Shown: positions 61,272 through 64,000 of the stretch, piece after piece | How positions within the stretch are numbered: the first letter of the stretch is position 1 | Layout: each line of letters opens with the position of its first letter | NCBI RefSeq assembly: GCF_963677195.1 | Contig: NZ_OY781918.1 | Coordinates: forward strand, 310,001-374,000 | Direction: 5' to 3' | Length of the DNA: 64,000 bases | Source of the DNA: an uncultured Marinifilum sp. | Lineage (GTDB): Bacteria; Bacteroidota; Bacteroidia; Bacteroidales; Marinifilaceae | Made by a program: the position numbers and the translations under genes | The notes under the pieces: generated by a model | Database searches by the model: none | Told to the model about the DNA's origin: nothing | Seen by the model: the letters and a program-made list of their open reading frames with translations, nothing else

Positions 61272-61723
61272 GTTACAATATTCTAAATTTTGCACAAAAT
61301 TAGAAAAATAAAACCACATTATAAGACAAAGCTTTTGATTTAATCGAAATAGCAAATCGAATACCTAATTATATTGGCAAATAATAGGATATTAATGTGA
61401 TTTTTATTTAACAATTATACTCTATTTTAAATTCATTGAAAAAGAAGAGTATTTACCAAATTTATTTTGATTTTAAATTGAGAAAATAATTACAATAAGG
61501 CTTTACTTTTTAAATCAGGCTGGTTAATTTTAATAGGAAATAAACGATAAAAATTTAATTCGACAGTTTCATAAAACTAAATAATTTAAATTAGAAACTG
61601 CTTTATTATAAACCAAAACATTACGTTAAGTAGTATTATATTTGTTTATTTTCATTCCAATTAGTGTTGGGATGAATTAATGTCTTATAATCCAACTAAG
61701 TTTAATTGCTTAAAACTAAGCTT
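61272..61723. other. 452-nt divergent intergenic region
   Basis: AT-rich DNA between divergent prfA and a small basic-protein gene. Only the TATATTTG box at 61637-61644 stands out. Confidence 0.5.
61637..61644 (+). promoter_or_regulatory. Candidate -7 box of the small basic-protein gene
   Basis: TATATTTG matches TAnnTTTG and lies 79 nt upstream of the ATG at 61724. No TTTG box at the 21-nt distance is seen. Confidence 0.4.
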
Positions 61724-62056
61724 ATGGTAAAAGTCAGAATCCCTAGGAAAGAAGATCAATTATTGGGTTTATTGGGAAAGATTAATGAACGACACGAATC
61801 CAATAAAAAAAAGAGTCTTTTAAATGGAGCTGTGAATATGGATCGACTAGTTGAAAAATCTAAAAAAATCAGAAATCTTAAAGATCTTGAATCAGCAAAA
61901 AACTATGAACATCGCGCACGCGCAACTAATCATTCAAAACAAAATGATTTAAAATTTATTACGAAAGAAATTAGATGCATCAGGAATTTATTATTAACTG
62001 TTTATCCTGATGATCCCAAGCTTATTAAAGAATGGGGCTTTGAAATTAGCGAATAA
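61724..62056 (+). CDS. Hypothetical small basic protein
   Basis: The product has 110 residues from the ATG at 61724 (a TTG six codons earlier is less likely). It is rich in Lys, Arg and Asn, mostly helical, with no signal peptide, membrane segment or motif known to me. The basic character would suit nucleic-acid binding, but nothing proves it. A terminator follows right after. Confidence 0.65.
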   Translation: MVKVRIPRKEDQLLGLLGKINERHESNKKKSLLNGAVNMDRLVEKSKKIRNLKDLESAKNYEHRARATNHSKQNDLKFITKEIRCIRNLLLTVYPDDPKLIKEWGFEISE

Positions 62057-62066
62057 CATTATGTGA

Positions 62067-62096
62067 AAAATGCCATTTGAAAACAAATGGCATTTT
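62067..62096 (+). terminator. Bidirectional terminator between the small-protein gene and purM
   Basis: AAAATGCCATTTG and CAAATGGCATTTT form a perfect 13-bp stem with a 4-nt loop. It can serve both convergent genes. Confidence 0.85.
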
Positions 62097-62118
62097 ATAT
62101 TTATCAGGTTTGCTTGTT

Positions 62119-63288
62119 CTAGTAAACAAACTCACCAAATTCGCTTTTTACAGTAAGTTTTTTTCCTTGGTTAGCTTCGCAATGTCCGATAATTTTTGCG
62201 TCTACATCAAATTCTTTTGAGATTGCAATAATATCGTTGGCAATTTCCTGAGGAACATACAATTCGAATCGATGTCCCATATTAAAAACTTTATACATTT
62301 CGTCCCAAGATGTTCCGCTTTGCTCTTTAATTAGCTGAAACAAAGGAGGAACTTCGAACATATTGTCTTTTACTATGTGTAAATTATCGACAAAATTTAA
62401 AACTTTTGTTTGCGCACCACCCGAACAATGTATCATACCATGAATTTTAGATCTGTATTGATCTAAAATCTTTTTTACAATTGGAGCATAGGTTCTTGTA
62501 GCAGAAAGAACTAGTTTTCCTGCATCAATATCAACACCTTCTACTTTATCGGTAAGTTTACAATTACCTGAGTATACCAAATCGTCAGGAACCGAATTGT
62601 CGTAACTTTCAGGATATTTTTCTGCCAAATATTTAGAAAACACATCATGACGAGCCGAAGTTAGTCCGTTGGAACCCATTCCACCATTATATTCTGTTTC
62701 GTAGCTTGCTTTTCCTGATGAAGATAAGCCAACAATTACATCTCCGGCCTGAATTTTTTCGTTTGTAATTACATCTTCGCGTTTCATACGACAAGTAACA
62801 GTTGAATCGACAATAATGGTTCTTACCAAATCGCCAACATCTGCTGTTTCGCCACCTGTTGCGTGAATATTAACACCTAGCTTTGCATATTCGGCAAGTA
62901 GTTCTTCAGTTCCGTTAATAATTTGTGAAATTACTTCTCCAGGAATTAAGTTTTTATTTCGACCAATTGTAGATGACAAAAGAATGTTATCAACGGCGCC
63001 CACACATAATAAATCATCAATATTCATGATTAATGCATCTTGCGCGATACCTTTCCAAACCGACAGATCGCCAGTTTCTTTCCAGTACATATATGCAAGC
63101 GATGATTTTGTTCCTGCTCCATCGGCATGCATTATGTTACAATATTGTGAATCGCCGGTAAGGTAATCGGGAACTACTTTACAAAAGGCATTGGGGAACA
63201 ATCCTTTATCGAGATTCTTAATGGCATTGTGAACATCTTCTTTCGAAGCCGAAACTCCTCTTAGATTGTATCTTTCGTCTTTTCTCAT
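62119..63288 (-). CDS. purM: Phosphoribosylformylglycinamidine cyclo-ligase (AIR synthase)
   Basis: PurM closes the imidazole ring to give AIR in purine synthesis. The product has 389 residues, a little longer than the ~345 of E. coli and usual for Bacteroidota. Visible are the DGAGTKSSLAY phosphate/ATP stretch, the DDLLCVGA motif, the ATGGETADVGD glycine-rich loop and GMIHCSGGAQTK. It lies 69 nt downstream of the envelope protein gene on the minus strand. Confidence 0.92.
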   Translation of the reverse strand: MRKDERYNLRGVSASKEDVHNAIKNLDKGLFPNAFCKVVPDYLTGDSQYCNIMHADGAGTKSSLAYMYWKETGDLSVWKGIAQDALIMNIDDLLCVGAVDNILLSSTIGRNKNLIPGEVISQIINGTEELLAEYAKLGVNIHATGGETADVGDLVRTIIVDSTVTCRMKREDVITNEKIQAGDVIVGLSSSGKASYETEYNGGMGSNGLTSARHDVFSKYLAEKYPESYDNSVPDDLVYSGNCKLTDKVEGVDIDAGKLVLSATRTYAPIVKKILDQYRSKIHGMIHCSGGAQTKVLNFVDNLHIVKDNMFEVPPLFQLIKEQSGTSWDEMYKVFNMGHRFELYVPQEIANDIIAISKEFDVDAKIIGHCEANQGKKLTVKSEFGEFVY

Positions 63289-63357
63289 GGTTGTTTAGAA
63301 TAAAAAGGTAAAAGTAAAAAGGTTTTTTGCTCAATAAACCGAACTAAAATTCCATCC

Positions 63358-64000
63358 CTACTTCTTCAATTTTTTAGCTTCGGCAAAGGTAATCTTTTTC
63401 CCTTTATAGTATGCGATTACAAATGCTTTAATTCCTTTCTTATTAATGATTTTAGCTTTGGCTTTTGCCTTTTCGAGGTCATCGAAAATTCCTGTTGTAT
63501 ACCTGCTGGTAGTATCGTTAACTTTTGCACGAAAAACTACCTCGAACTGTTGAAGTTCAGTAGGAATAGAATTTTCATCGAAAACACCTATCTGTACTGT
63601 GTAAAATACACCTTCTACTTTATTTAAGTCTTGAACTAATGTATTTCCAATTCTGCTAGATTGAGATCCTGGTTTTATTTTAGAATTTGATCCTGGCATA
63701 TAATCGGTAGATAAAACTTTGAATTCTGTTCTACGATTTAATTGATTCGCAATTTCTATTTGTCTGGAATTAAATTTTACAATTTTACTTTCCGTTAAAA
63801 TATCACCAACTTTTAAGAAATTGTTTTCTTTAGCGATGGCTGCAGTAATTTTTCTAGGTTGCGATTCGCCATATCCCCGTGCCACCAATCGGTCCCAATA
63901 AATTCCTTTATCAATTAAATAATTCACGACCGACTGAGCTCTTTTTTGAGAAATCGCTTTATTTGTTGCCTCATTACCAATAAAATCGGAGTGAGATCCT
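63358..64000 (-). CDS. OmpA/SPOR-type envelope protein, 5' part outside window
   Basis: The frame is open to the right edge. The visible part (about 214 residues) starts inside an OmpA C-terminal peptidoglycan-binding domain: [20 protein letters not shown] in two parts, with the Asp and Arg that hold diaminopimelate, then GYGESQP and a NRRTEFKV end. A SPOR-like domain follows ([13 protein letters not shown] ... [18 protein letters not shown]). It should tie the outer membrane to the cell wall. The N-terminal part is not seen, so the full architecture (for example PorE-like or TPR-OmpA) is unknown. Confidence 0.85.
   Translation of the reverse strand, partial: GSHSDFIGNEATNKAISQKRAQSVVNYLIDKGIYWDRLVARGYGESQPRKITAAIAKENNFLKVGDILTESKIVKFNSRQIEIANQLNRRTEFKVLSTDYMPGSNSKIKPGSQSSRIGNTLVQDLNKVEGVFYTVQIGVFDENSIPTELQQFEVVFRAKVNDTTSRYTTGIFDDLEKAKAKAKIINKKGIKAFVIAYYKGKKITFAEAKKLKK

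Noticed and set aside
61272..61355. Upstream start of prfA adding 28 residues
   Set aside because: The added sequence is hydrophobic and untypical; the start at 61271 gives the standard RF1 length.

Overview
The window comes from a low-GC Bacteroidota (Bacteroidetes) genome, most likely a marine or anaerobic Bacteroidales/Marinilabiliales-type organism. The sequence support for this is the following: promoters have the TTTG / TAnnTTTG form instead of -35/-10, Shine-Dalgarno sites are largely absent, a FecI/FecR/TonB-receptor module carries an STN domain, the order secG - TPR protein - lptE - sigma54 regulator is kept, and DUF2851 and GH127 proteins are present. The genus-level guess is inference.

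Region 1 (1-12.3 kb) is a carbohydrate-degradation island read on the + strand: an FAD-dependent oxidoreductase cut by the window edge, two sulfatases, two tandemly related GH127 (beta-L-arabinofuranosidase-type) enzymes, a DUF4380-like secreted protein and an MFS transporter. Together they suggest desulfation and debranching of a sulfated, arabinose-containing glycan; no SusC/SusD pair lies inside the window.

Region 2 (12.3-27.4 kb) is mostly housekeeping: tRNA-Arg, leuS, two YitT-type membrane proteins, a complete IS982-like insertion sequence with 16-bp ends, an M23 peptidase, purN, acpP-fabF-rnc, a two-component system and lepA. A probable small RNA with its own promoter and terminator lies between rnc and the histidine kinase.

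Region 3 (27.4-34.8 kb) is accessory DNA: three diverged copies of an unknown repeat around an IS1380-family transposase, then a minus-strand peptide-export locus. The locus holds a double-glycine-leader bacteriocin-like precursor, a small membrane protein (possible immunity), a C39-peptidase ABC exporter, an HlyD-type adaptor and a small HTH regulator. Two nearly identical palindromic elements sit in it. This is the best candidate in the window for an undescribed system.

Region 4 (35-43.3 kb) holds a lipoprotein, an ECF sigma factor - FecR - TonB-dependent receptor operon, a conserved helical protein and further proteins of unknown function. Region 5 (43.4-50.8 kb) holds groES-groEL, secG, a TPR protein, lptE, a sigma54-type regulator, a PAS histidine kinase with a cysteine cluster, and kdsB.

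Region 6 (50.9-56.8 kb) is a complete rRNA operon on the minus strand (16S - tRNA-Ile - tRNA-Ala - 23S - 5S), with four tandem promoters of identical 21-nt spacing upstream and boxA-like sites in the leader and spacer. Region 7 (56.8-64 kb) carries a K+ channel, a DUF2851 protein, pyrF, prfA, a small basic protein, purM and the 3' part of an OmpA/SPOR-type envelope protein cut by the window edge.
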